Made by a program: the position numbers and the translations under genes | Assembly (NCBI GenBank): GCA_019925105.1 | Contig: JAHGAU010000003.1 | Coordinates: forward strand, 1,674,001-1,738,000 | Length of the DNA stretch: 64,000 nt | Reading direction: 5' to 3' | DNA from: Niebla homalea | Taxonomy: Eukaryota > Ascomycota > Lecanoromycetes > Lecanorales > Ramalinaceae | Shown: positions 44,870 to 55,998 of the stretch, piece by piece | Layout of the letters: each line of letters begins with the position of its first letter | Position numbering within the stretch: the stretch's first letter is position 1 | Notes under the pieces: model-generated | Told to the model about the DNA's origin: nothing | What the model saw: the letters and a program-made list of their open reading frames with translations, nothing else | Database searches by the model: none

Positions 44870-46080
44870 ATGAGATCCTCATGCACTCTCTTTGCCGCAC
44901 TCTCAGTGCTCGGCTTTATCAGGTAAGCTCACCCTCTCCTGCCAGCCTTGGCCCTTCGTGCTGCCAGACTTTCTGCATTCTCCCACCCCTTAGTATTGAC
45001 ATATCGTGCTCACAATCTCACAGTCAAATCTACGCCGCTCCAACACCTGGCTCCCGCTTCGGTGCTCAAGCACGTCCCCACTGGCCCCGTCAAGTATTCA
45101 ACGAGGAGACCGTGCAGGACATCGCCAAGCGCCAACCCATTCCTGCACCCGTTCCAGAACCCCAACCTGAACCCGCACCCGTCCCAGAGCCTCAACCCAT
45201 CGCCGAACCGCGACCGGATCCTGTGGCTGCCGCATACGCCACTGGCACCGCCTACGTCGCCAAGCGTGAGGCCAACCCGGCACCATACCCCATCCCCGAG
45301 CCGCGAGCGGATCCTGTAGCAGCCGCATATGCCACTGGTACCGCTTACGTCGCCAAGCGTGAAGCCAACCCGGCACCATTCCCCATCCCCGAGCCGCGAG
45401 CGGATCCTGTGGCAGCCGCATATGCCACTGGTACCGCTTATGTCGCCAAGCGTGAGGCTAACCCGGCACCATACCCCATCCCCGAACCGCGAGCGGATCC
45501 TGTGGCTGCCGCATATGCCACTGGCACCGCTTACGTTAAGCGTGAGGCCAACCCGGCGCCGTATCCTATTCCCGAGCCGCGAGCGGATCCTGTGGCAGCC
45601 GCATACGCTACTGGTACCGCTTACGTCGCCAAACGTGAGGCCAACCCGGCACCATACCCCATCCCCGAGCCGCGACCGAATCCCGTGGCTGCTGCATACG
45701 CCACTGGCACCGCCTACGTTGCTAAGCGTGAGGCCAACCCGGCGCCAGAGCCGGTACCGGTCGCTGCTCCTGAAGCTGCGCCAGAAGCTCTTGCCGCTCC
45801 AGAGGCAATACCTGAGGCCATCGCAGAGGCCCTTCCCGAGGCCTTACCGGAGGCTGCCCCGGAAGCCTTCCCCGCACCCGTTCCGGAGCCCCACGCCGAA
45901 GCCGAAGCCGAAGCACAGCCGGAAGCGAGGGCAGGCCCGCAACCCATGGGTCTGAGGGAACAAGCCATGGCCCTCGCCGTGGAAGAGCGGAAGAAGCGCG
46001 CGGTGATGCCGCATCAGCAGCTGGAGAGGAGGGGAGAGGGCGAGATGGGACTGTTCAAGCCGGGTGTCAATGTTGGCTGA
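44870..46080 (+). CDS. Secreted peptide-repeat precursor with Kex2 sites (KEP/RiPP-like)
   Basis: Two exons (44870-44922, 45024-46080) give 369 residues. Splicing creates a clear signal peptide (MRSSCTLFAALSVLGFISQ, cut near YAAP). After a short pro-region ending IAKR, the protein is built from units that each end in Lys-Arg. Five near-identical units (residues about 100-253; 31 aa, one of 30) begin EANPAP, carry YPIPEPR and end with AYATGTAY-V-A-KR. A sixth, variant unit precedes them (starting QPIPAP), so AYATGTAY occurs six times. Kex2 would cut after KR, and Ste13-type dipeptidyl peptidases could trim EA-NP-AP. The C-terminal 115 residues are an Ala/Glu/Pro repeat (PEALPEAAPEA) with further dibasic sites KKR and ERR. 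This layout is that of fungal KEP proteins, which include alpha-pheromone, ustiloxin-type and repellent precursors. The units lack the Cys and Trp usual for alpha-pheromones of moulds. Function is unknown. Confidence 0.9.
45268..45729 (+). repeat. Five 93-bp (one 90-bp) coding repeats
   Basis: Units start at 45268, 45361, 45454, 45544 and 45637, each ending with the codons for Lys-Arg. Many differences between units are silent third-base changes. The third unit lacks one GCC codon (V-KR in place of V-A-KR). Confidence 0.93.
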
Positions 46081-49000
46081 GTGATGAGGACGGTGCGAAG
46101 CAGAGTGCAACAGAATGCTAGGGCGGAAGGGGCAAAGGGGAGAAAGTGGAAAGAGCAATTAGATCTCGTGTTTGTTCCATCTGAAAGATTTTTTTGGGCT
46201 TTTTTCTTCCCATCGCATGTGTCAAACTCTTCTGTCTCTCTCGCTCTCGCGCTCTCTCTCGCTCTCTGTGTGTGAGTCGTTTTCTCCTTGGACCAGCAAT
46301 GGCTTAAACAAGCCGGGGGAGAAGGTGATGGGGGGTTGGGGAGGGGGTACATATGGTGGAAATGTTTTTGTCTCTGTGTTCAACCAAACGGAACGATTTT
46401 GGGGAAATGAATTGATTATACTCTTTTTTTGGACTTTTGATTTTGAATTTTTCTTTTACTTGAATCATGATCGCGGGGGGGTTTTTCTTCTAGGTGTTTC
46501 CATGTATATATGTGTGTGCGTTTGTCTGTGACTTGCACCGCCTGGGTTGATGATGCCTTCTCTGCCCCCAACTCCCTTGGATGACGTGACGGCTGAAATG
46601 TGTGAGAGTGTGTGTGTCCAATGCCAATCAATTCCTTATGACTCCCTAGGTTCTACTACGTATACTCAGGTCTTTTACCCAAGGACATCCTTCCTTCTTC
46701 TCCTTCATCGCCCTTCTCCTTGTCTTAGTGGTAGAGAGTAGACATGGATCTATTACATCACGGGACGGTAAAGCGAGCAGGCAAGCAAGCAGGACATTGC
46801 CCCCATCACGATTGATTGGCGACCCGTAGGTCGGTGGCCATCAGTCAGCCAACCAGCCAGCCAGCTTTTACCGATACCTTTTGAGAAAATACTTGCGCGA
46901 TCTGGCGCAGCAGCATGCACGCGTGCATGCATACAGGCTTTTCGCAGCTTGGTGGATGTGGTTCGCGATGATTGATTGTCTGAGAAATATGCCCTGCTTA
47001 TGTGAAACACCATCTATTTTGCTAGGTTACGCCCTTTTTGGTGCCTCCTCCGTCGTCAGATTTACGAAACAATCCCGCCCGAATTTGGGGGCGCCGTGGG
47101 TCCTCGCAATTCAAGACGGCGTTCGAAACGTGTGCTGGTTTGCGTCGGAAGTTTTCTTTCTGGTTTGTCGAGCCAATGATGCGGGTGCGTGATTTGTTGT
47201 GGAAGGGACGTGCTTTAGGTGGTTTGGGACTAGGGCTCAACGGCGTCTAGTCGACATGTCATTATCGGGAATGCGGCCGAGGGTTTCTTTCGGGAGGCTG
47301 TCAGTGATAAGCTTGGTGGGCCAACTTGCGTTAGGGTGTGGTGATGATGGTGGTGGTGGTGGTGATGTTAGTGGCAGTCATGATGGGTGGTAGTGCTGTC
47401 TCACGACAATTTTTGACGGATTCAGCTGCGTCGCTCGTTGTCAACATCAACTGTACAGGCGTCTTTTTGACAAATCCGCCTTCTTTTGCAATTGTGGAGC
47501 CTTGTCGCTTCCGATGGTACAAGATGCCTCGGGTGTTGGTGGTGGCAGATCACTCCCCCACCCAAACTCCTGAGAAGGAGAGACTTGCTCATGTCGCCCA
47601 AACACTGGGTATGGAGGAGTGGAGAATGGCGAATTTGAGGCTCCCGAATCCTGCTGATCAGGTTATCGTCATTCTTGCAAGTTCCCTTGTCTGGGGTTCC
47701 ACTGCTGGAGACCGCCAAAAAGTTGTAAGCGCGTCTCGTATAAATCATGTCTACAGAAGATGGGAGAGGATTTCTGCCCAGGGCCCTCGGTCGTTGCAGC
47801 GACAGTGAGGACAGTCATGGATCCAAACTATGGGAATTGACCGAGGTGCACTTTGAGCACCGGTAGGTGCAGTAAGCCAATTCTCGCTAAAACATTTTCT
47901 TGCCGGCACGACCATGCACCTCTTGCTACCCAAGGCTAGCAGGGAGAATATCTTGATTTTGCTAACCACGAAGAAGCCTTATTTGGGCGTTTCTCCAATC
48001 GAACTTGCGATCTGTGGTTCCTTCGACAAACCGCTAAGGCTGGTGCTCCTTGGTATGAAAATCGAGGATTGAGTTGTGTTTAGTGGGGCTGAGCCCGGGC
48101 ATGTTTTAATGCAGCGCTTATGTCGGGCTATGAAGAGGGCTAATAATGCAGGTCAGCCCGCCTGCCGAAAGCGTTGTGGAGGCCGAAAGTAGGGAGGGCT
48201 ACCTGGTGGGGCAGGTCTCAGTGTCTCAGAATACGTGCAGCGACAAGGATTCTGGACTTTCTGGGAAGATGTAGCTAGGAGGTACTGCTTTTGCGAACTT
48301 CCTAGCGTGCTCATTTTGGGTGGGGAGTGGGGGGGATCTGTCGAGGATACATCAGAGAAGAGAGTTACTTTCGCTTGTCTGACACTTACCGTCGTAAGAC
48401 CTAAGGCACGTTGTCGGCTCTCGTAGTTGGCTCAAAGGTCTGCATGTGTGGGCCCTGCATGGTAAGCGATTGCCAGCATGTCAGATGGAGCAGGATGGAT
48501 TCCCGGTGTGAGTAGCCTGACCATTGATAGGGCAATTGACGAGAACCATTTCGCGAGATACAAAGGACGGCATATGGCGGACTCTCGATGAGGGAACAAT
48601 TACATGCGCTTGAATGAATGACGACGTGGGTAGTGACGTCAGTCATATCGGGTCTAATCGTGGAAGACTCATTGAGACGCAGGTCTGAGATCCTCTTGAC
48701 TAAGATTCAAGGATCTGGATACGAAGAGAGCGGTGTGCCATCGGTTGTGGATGAGGGACGATCACGGTAGTCCGCAAGTCGAATGCTTCTAATTTTGAAC
48801 ATCTCAGTATTCGTACATGCATGGGCGAGGATGTTCACAAGCTGCACTCGAATATCAATGGACATTCGGGCCAAGTCCATGCCTCATGGATTTGCCCAAT
48901 ACACAATTCCTGGAACTCGTCGCTTACAGGGCGTAGCATCGATCGCCAGAATACCAGATTGAGGCTTGTATCGGGAGCTCGAGCGATGGGTACATTTGGA

Positions 49001-49526
49001 TGTTCTACTGGAGTACCAGGCTCAATATCGTGTGTGTGTAAGGACTAGATATGGCTGCCAAATCCGTGTGACGGCAAAATAAATAGGCGGCTCATCTTTC
49101 CACGAGAGTTGATTAGTATAGGGATGAGATTACGATATCAGTAGAGCAGTTCCTCGAACACCCCCTGACAAGCACATCAAGGATAGGACGTAATGGTCAG
49201 CAGCCTCCTAAAAGGAGACTTGAAGTATTACAAGTATTACATCGAGCGTTAATGAGGTTTCGGAATATCCTCGATCGAGTTTGATTCCATCCTTGAAGTG
49301 CAAAATCCTTTGGATGTTCTTGGTGCCGAAGTACATCATTGATTTTAAAATGGCAATTCATGGACCTCGGCTGGCAGATAACACTGGAAATTGCGTGCCT
49401 AGTCTTGTATCCACTGTAGCTTATGGGAAACTCGAGTTTGCGAGAAGGCTTTACATAAGAACTTTATAATAGAGTTGAATGAATATCCTTAATACCAAGC
49501 TTATAACCTTTAAAGCTCTTCTTCGT

Positions 49527-49620
49527 TAATAGTGGTCATTGAAAGAATAGTAATCATTGAAAGAATAGTGGTCATTGAAAGAATAGTGGTCATCGAAAGA
49601 ATAGTGGTCATTGAAAGAAT
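49527..49620. repeat. 18-bp tandem repeat, five copies
   Basis: AATAGTGGTCATTGAAAG is repeated five times with single-base changes (one copy has AATCATT, one CATCG). It lies in an AT-rich stretch with no gene. Confidence 0.9.
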
Positions 49621-49878
49621 TGGGGGTCCCTTCGTTTAAGCGCCTACATGTTGCAATTTTCAGTGTTGTCGCCGTGGAGACGCCTTGTCATTTTACAATT
49701 TACATTTTACTAAGAATGTGGGCATGGAAAAGCATGCCCTTGGCGCCAAGATATTCCGGAGGAGTGCACATTCGAGATATGATTGGTTTTGACAGGCACG
49801 CCCAGCCATTTCTAAGATTTTGACATCCCAACCCATTCCAAAGGAGCGTAAATCCCACCACGATTAACACCAAGGCTC

Positions 49879-50322
49879 TCACCTTATGTGATATCTGACT
49901 AAGTTAAACGCGGTAGGTCTCGTACTATCAATCATTCTCACCGCGTCACGGTGACCGTCCTTTTTAAGCTTGTCATTGTCGTGAATGGATTTCTCTACAG
50001 CAAGTGTCTCATTCCGGGTCCGGTGTGATGACAGCTGGCCCTGCACGTAAGCCATGTATTTTCCGTGTTTAAAGACTTTTGCAGCCATCGAACGTTTTTC
50101 CTCGTCTCTGTTCCACGGCCATTGCAACCTAGCATGCTCTTCAAAATTCGAGCTCTCGTTATCGGCGCATTTGTTCAGCCTGTCCAGCAAGGCGGTATGA
50201 ACAGACACATCTGATGTCTTGAGATTCATCCCTGGAAAAGAACCAATGCCGTCTTGTGTCATTTTCTCCAAATGAGCACTTTGTGTACCAAATGTTATCA
50301 AGTGCCAATCGCCAATCCTCAT
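49879..50322 (-). CDS. Hypothetical protein, 147 residues, or gene relic
   Basis: An uninterrupted ATG-to-stop ORF starting MRIGDWHLITFGTQSAHLEK. The composition is protein-like (mixed charged helices, EEHARLQWPWNRDEEKRSM) and unlike a random GC-rich shadow, since the region is AT-rich. No signal peptide, helix pair or known motif was recognised. It stands alone between repeats, so it may be a species-specific gene, a fragment of a larger broken gene, or chance. Confidence 0.25.
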   Translation of the reverse strand: MRIGDWHLITFGTQSAHLEKMTQDGIGSFPGMNLKTSDVSVHTALLDRLNKCADNESSNFEEHARLQWPWNRDEEKRSMAAKVFKHGKYMAYVQGQLSSHRTRNETLAVEKSIHDNDKLKKDGHRDAVRMIDSTRPTAFNLVRYHIR

Positions 50323-51824
50323 ATCACTATTTCAATAGACATGAAAGGTGCTAGGCGCCTGTTCCAGACCGTCTCCTCAGAATCGATGCATTAAGGCAAT
50401 AGCTGATCGAAGTGATTTGAGCACCTGGAAACAAAACACGTTCCACGAAGGAAGAACAGGTGTCGACTGGTACTCGGTCCACCTACCTACTCATGTTGCA
50501 TGAAGAAAGCCCCCAGCTTTTCAAAGAAACCGTAGCAAGCAGCCAGAAGCCGAGAGATGTCTCGACTCCGCCATGAAAGCATTCTTCCGCTATTCCGTCC
50601 TCTGTCCACACTTCCGTTCGCGCAAGACAGCGATGGATTCCCCCTTCCTCCTTCAACCTCCACCCCTGTCTTCCGTCTTAAATCTGTGGTTGGCACCCCT
50701 TGCAGCCGCACCCCAATCACGATGATATCTCACCCAGCTTATCAACCTCTCCTCTCCTCCCTCGCATGCCGCCTCCATACAAAACCCCTATCCCCTCCGC
50801 GTTCCTCCACTCCCTCAACGCGGTCGCCCTTTTCAACGGGATCCATCATTCCCAACACCTCACCACCCCCCCAGAAGAGTCCGAGCCCTTACCCTCGACA
50901 GTCTAGTACCGCTGCAACCCTTTCTGCATGCAGAGTCGCACGCGGAGCTGACGAGTCGTCCTCGGTGAGGTTCGCGTGCCTCACGGCGTGGGCATTCACT
51001 CACTCACTCACCATAGGTGCCTACAAGCCCAGCCCTATCACAAGTGTACGTAATGCCCGATGCTTTCTTTGGAGCGGGTGGGGGGGGGGGAGGCCCGGCA
51101 GGACGACTTCAGTGAGGAGTTTGCTGTCTGTGGAGTGAGCGGAAGACGTTGTCATTATTATTGAGCAATAGGAAAAGGAGGGGCAGGGGCCGGTAATGTA
51201 GGCGCCAGAAGCTATGTTTTATTTTTTTTTTGGCAGGAAAGAGATGGTGAGGGCAGAGGCTAAAGGACGGCTCGTTCGCTTCTTTGTTACGTCTCGGCTG
51301 GTCTCCGTGGTAGTGGTCGGCGTGCAAGCCCTTCGCGGTCCTCCCGTCGGTTCAATGGTCCCATCTGTGCCAGCCGCGCCATCACGAGCTGGAGGGCGAG
51401 CAGCGGTGAGAGCGGTTGCTAAGACCGGACGCTATAATGCTTGCTGCCAAATGCACTGGTCACGGTGGAGAGGCCGGGACGGGCTGATGAATGCTTTCTT
51501 GGAGGAAGTAAGTCTTGAGAATGGAAAATCTGACGGGGAAAGGGGAGGGGAGACAAGACCTTGCCTCGACGACCAAAGCGCCGTTTCAAAATCGAGAGTT
51601 GTTTCAGGGATCGCGTACGAACGACAGAAGTTGGAATGTATGTCGGCATGCGATCAGGATTGAGAAGCCACTTGGACGAAGGATGTGATCAGTCATATGA
51701 TTCAATGTTCCTGTTCAATTATGATAGCGGATCCTCAACCGCTCTGCTTTAATTGTGTGGATCCAAGTTTTATCCAACGCCAACCACGATGCATGCCATT
51801 AACTCGTGAGTAAGCTAGATTGTC

Positions 51825-53049
51825 TCAGACGGTATTGCCTGTGCCGCGATCGGTCGCCTTCACGGGCGGCTCATGTGTCACTGGCTCGGCCTGCTCATGA
51901 TCATCATCAAAGACCTCCTCTTCCGGAGAGATCATGTTCTCAAGCTTGATCTCCTCCCTCCTTACCCTCCCCTCCTGTTCCCCTGACTCTTCAATACTGT
52001 CCCTGCCTTCACTGTTGCTCTTCCCTGTCACAAGCTTCTCGGGACTGCGCGAGTAGTCGCCAGGCTTGTGGCTACCATTCGGCACCCAGAATCTTTTGTC
52101 CACCCTCACCACGGCGTACATTATAATAACAATGATTTCCACCACGAAGTTGAAGACATAGAAGCAGGCCTTGTCCTGGTATCCTGCTGGATTTGTCACA
52201 GGTCTTGTCCCTCCCGAATAGTTGGTCCCCACGCGGAAGGTCGCGCCCAGGGCGAGCAGCAGAGTCCCAACCAGGAGGATGGCAACCTTGTGCCTCCACC
52301 TCCCGGTCCCAAATTTCTCGGGCCGCTTCTGCTTGCGCGGGAGAATGAAGACACTCACGAGGACGATGGGGATTGGTAAAAAGGCGATGACGGCGTAGAG
52401 GGTTTGACCATAGAGGAGGATATCCCGATCGATGCGCTTGGTGTTCTTATTCAAGGTGAAAAAGCTCTGCACGACGGTGGCGATGATCATGAACAAGGTG
52501 ACCACAATGAGCACGTAGATGCTGATGAAGGCCCAATGCACCGTTTTGGTCCAACCCAGCTGTGGGTGTGTGGCACGGAGGATGCGCTGGGCGAAGAGGA
52601 CGTTGATGACGAAAAGGAGGACGACGGCTGCGGCAACAAAGACCTGGGAGGCGATGGCGACGGAGACGTTGGTCGGGTAGCATGCCCAGACGATGCGCAT
52701 GATTTGCGTGATGTTGCGGGCCATGCAGAAGCCGAAGAGCATGCCCGAGAAAGCGAACTTGTGACCGCGTTTGATGTTCGTTATGAGGATGAACATGTGA
52801 GAGGCGGCGCCGCAGAGGAAGAGGACAAGGAAGACTGAGCAGATGGGAATATCGACGCCCTTGGTGGGGGAGCCGCCGAGGCCAGCGGTCGTGGGGGGGT
52901 ATGGGGGCCCTGGAGGCTTATGTGGCATGGCCATGGGAGAAGAGGACTGATGAGAGAAAAAAGGTCAGTTAATGAAGAGCTGATGAATAGAGGTAGAAGT
53001 GGGAGTAAGGCTGACTTACCTGGCGAGGCAGGATGTTGAATCCAGACAT
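51825..53049 (-). CDS. DUF3112 seven-helix membrane protein
   Basis: Fungal proteins of this family have seven predicted helices and are sometimes labelled GPCR-like, though no ligand or G-protein link is established. Two exons (53049-53020, 52946-51825) give 383 residues; exon 1 codes only MSGFNILPRQ. The N terminus contains PPYPPTTAGLGGSPTKGVDI, typical of the family. Helices include VFLVLFLCGAASHMFILIT, GMLFGFCMARNITQIMRI, VFVAAAVVLLFVINVLF, VHWAFISIYVLIVVTLFMI, LYAVIAFLPIPIVLVSVFIL, KVAILLVGTLLLALGATFRV and NFVVEIIVIIMYAVVRVDKR. Between them sit the family motifs NKNTKRIDRDI and FRVGTNYSG. The last 80 residues form an acidic cytosolic tail. The last exon may be followed by a convergent 3' region with no gene. 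Confidence 0.88.
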
Positions 53050-54302
53050 GTTGATCTTGGTGAAGGCAAGATGCTTCTTGTGAGGGCAAAGATCAAACAA
53101 TCATCTGATGGTAAAGTGTTGCAGTGTTGCTGAAGACAACTACTCTTAGCCCCAAAAATAGGCGAGCTTAGACCTTTTCTTTGTTGATGGTATGTGGCTG
53201 ATTGATAGATGCGTTCCTTCCTCAAGGAGTATTTTGCGGAGAGGGGTCCAGTTCCAAACCCGTGCTCGTGATGTTGGGCAAGGGAGAAGGGACCCTCAAG
53301 AAGTGGGGAGCCGTGTATATATGTCCCACATGGCATCAACGGAGAAGCGCGGCGCGGTGTAAGGCAGCGAGTGCGAGTGTTTTCCCACATTGCAGCATTG
53401 ATTGGTGGTTTACATCAAAAAGACCGAAAGAGCGAGGTGCATCATGTATCATGTTCGTTTCCGTGGCCCGCCCCCTCGCGCGTACGGAATTAACAGGAAC
53501 ACTGGTGGGGCCAATGCCAGGCCAGAGCTCTGCTGAGTCAGGAGCATGACGGTACCTATTGAAGGCCGCCTCTAAGCCCCTTACAGCCCAAGCCCTGTAC
53601 TTGCCACACCTTATCTGGTTTTCTGGGGCACAGCACAAGCTTGCATGAGCCGCTTCGGACGGAGAAAGGCGAAAAAGATATGATAATTCATATAACCGCG
53701 CCCGCACGCAGTCCGAATCTTTATTTCCATCTCTCATAATGGCGCAGTAACTTGGGGCGAAATATGACCTCATTTCAAGCAAGCAACGCATGGCTTGAGC
53801 TTGATCAAGGTGCTTGGCATTCTGCAGTCTGAAAAAGTTAAACCACCAGAATACACTTCACAAACGGATACTAATTCACTTGCCCAAATATCGGAAACCT
53901 CCACCATGTCGTTCATCATCCTGTGTATGCCATGGTCTTCACTCTTCTAACCGCTCACACAGAGATGGCAGTGTTTGCATTTTTGATGGATAGGGGTGGC
54001 GCAATTTGCGTGCGGCGCCAAGTGTTTCAACCTCCTGAGAAATCTCCTGGAATTTTCCCCCACCACCACCAGCAGTAGAAGACTCTGTTGTTGTAATTTC
54101 ACGGCGAACAACATTCAAATCCTCTTCTCTCCCTTCCGCATCGATTGCAATTTTCACTTCAAGTCACTCTTTGAACATAGAAGGTTTCTTCTCAGTCATT
54201 ACAGCATCTAGCACCCCACTTTCTTTCTTTTTAACCAAATACAAACCCCCGTCATTCATTATCAGATATCAGACTGAATTTGAACACGTTTGCTTCTCCG
54301 CA
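53050..54302. other. Divergent intergenic region
   Basis: About 1.25 kb between the starts of the DUF3112 and GH128 genes. It must contain both promoters. The ORFs present (for example 53336-53791 minus) show no family features. Confidence 0.45.
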
Positions 54303-55585
54303 ATGTTGCCACATACTGCAGCGCTGTTGCTGTCCCTGTACATTGCTTCGACTTCTGCCTTAGACATACGTGATGCAGGTGATGAGCAGTGTGTCATTAA
54401 ATACGTGACTGTCTACGGCGACGGACCTGCAGCTGGAGCAGGCTCCACAGCTGGCCCTTCCACTACGCCAATGTCTACTATTCCCCAGATTCCCACGCAC
54501 ATGCCTGTGCCATTGAATCAAGGCAGCCCCTCCCTTGGCGCCCAGGGTAGTGGTGGAGGCTCTTCAAGCGCTGCAACCACCATCAGCATGCCCTCAAGCT
54601 CTGGCTCAAGTACAGCGGCTGCTGAAGCTGCTTCTGACACCAATACCTCCCCTCAGTCTTCGGTTGCCTCCTCATCCGCAATTCCGTCCACATCCAACGC
54701 GAAAGGCAACATCACACCTGGCGGCAAGAAAGCTGGCATTTCTGGCTACGTCAACATCGCCATGATGGCCGACTGGTCCCAATTCACCCCTCACATCTCC
54801 TGGTACTCAGATTACACGCCCAATCCTCCCAACTCCGGCTCTGTCCAAGGCATTGGCATGGTACGTCTAAACTCCTTCCACCTTTCATCTGAGTAGCACA
54901 AAACTTTCAATCCACCACTTGCTTGAGGGTTCCCCCTCTCAATCACTTTCCCCCCAATCGCACCCACGCTCACCCTCCGCAGCTCTGGGGTTCCGGCGCC
55001 CAAGGCTCCGACGACGCCTCCCGCCTCGCCACCTTCAAATCCGTCATCACCCCCAACCCCCCAGCCTACATGATGGGTTTCTACGAGCCCGACTGGACCC
55101 CCCCGGACTCCTCCGCCATCTCCCCCACCGACGCCGCAGCGCTCTGGTCCAGCCTCCTCGCCCCGCTCGCCACTTCGCCCGCCCACACCCTCCTGGGCTC
55201 CCCGTCCCTGGCCAAGCAACTGGACGAGACCTGGCTGACCCCCTTCTCCCACGCCAGCGAGAAGCCGAGCTGGGACTTCACCTGCATCCACGCGAACAAG
55301 AATTCGTCCGCTGGGGTGAAAGCGGATGTCGACTACTACTACCAGAAGTACGGCAAGCCCGTCTGGGTGGCCGAGTTCAGCTGCATGAACGATGCCGATT
55401 GGACCGGGTGCGATGATCCCGCCACCTTCATCCGGGAGACGGTCAGTTACCTGGAGGCGGAGGAGAAGGTGGTGGCGTATGGGTATAGTAACGGGGATGG
55501 CCTGCCGGAGGATTGGAAGTTGTTTGATCAGCAGGGGGATATCACGGCGAATGGGAAGGTGTATCTGGAGGCGCTTGGAGGGTGA
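54303..55585 (+). CDS. Secreted GH128-type glycoside hydrolase (beta-1,3-glucanase family)
   Basis: Family members cleave beta-1,3-glucan and act at the fungal wall. Two exons (54303-54860, 54983-55585) give 386 residues. A signal peptide (about 1-20, LLLSLYIASTSALD) is followed by a long Ser/Thr/Gly/Pro-rich stretch (about 35-140) that should be heavily O-glycosylated. The catalytic barrel starts GKKAGISGYVNIAMMADW. Expected catalytic residues are the Glu in MGFYEPDWTPPDSS (acid/base) and the Glu in PVWVAEFSCMND (nucleophile). Other family features are HISWYSDYTPNPP, the WDFTCIHANK strand and AYGYSNGDGLPEDW. The 122-bp intron lies after GIGM, giving GIGMLWGSG. The Ser/Thr-rich part precedes the domain, in contrast to GPI-type enzymes with the tail at the C terminus; no GPI signal is seen. 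Confidence 0.88.
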
Positions 55586-55998
55586 GAGACACTGGGGGGG
55601 TGTTTTGAGAAGGGGAGGTGGTTGGGTGAGGAAGCTGGGGGGGTTGAAAGCGATGGGGAACCGTTGAGGATGGGAAGGCGGGAACTGGCTGGACTGGCTC
55701 TGCGACGACGAGACACGAAGGGCAGGAAAATGAGGATGGAATTTTTGTTCGATTCAATTGTACATATCTTTTGAGATTACGGGACGGGGGGGAAAGAAGA
55801 TGGAGAGAGGTCTGACGACCATGAAAGAGAGGGAGAAACTCGCGAGAGTATGGACATCAACCAAGGCTTGATATGATGATGGGGATGAAGCCTTCGGACC
55901 GAAGAAGGATCAACAACGTAGCTGGCTTTCATTAGTTGCATCCAATTCACATTGCTCATTTCCCATACATGATCGACTTGATGCTCTATATAAGGGGC
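55586..55998. other. Convergent 3' region
   Basis: About 0.4 kb between the ends of the GH128 and acyl-CoA ligase genes. No gene is seen. Confidence 0.55.

Larger units (their letters stand above)
46081..51824. other. 5.7-kb tract, mostly non-coding
   Basis: It begins with the T-rich 3' region of the peptide precursor, including TCTC and TGTG runs near 46230-46275. GGT/GAT runs lie near 47338-47365. An 18-bp tandem repeat (49527-49620) sits in AT-rich sequence. A minus ORF at 49879-50322 is listed separately. The plus ORFs near 50557-51138 overlap in several frames with low complexity and are not called; a 46-codon ORF at 50766-50906 (MPPPYKTPIPSAFLHSLN) is the most protein-like of them. Confidence 0.4.

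Noticed and set aside
44870..46080. Standard alpha-pheromone precursor
   Set aside because: The Kex2 layout fits, but the units lack the Cys pair and Trp-rich core of mould alpha-pheromones. A divergent pheromone is not excluded, so only the KEP class is claimed.
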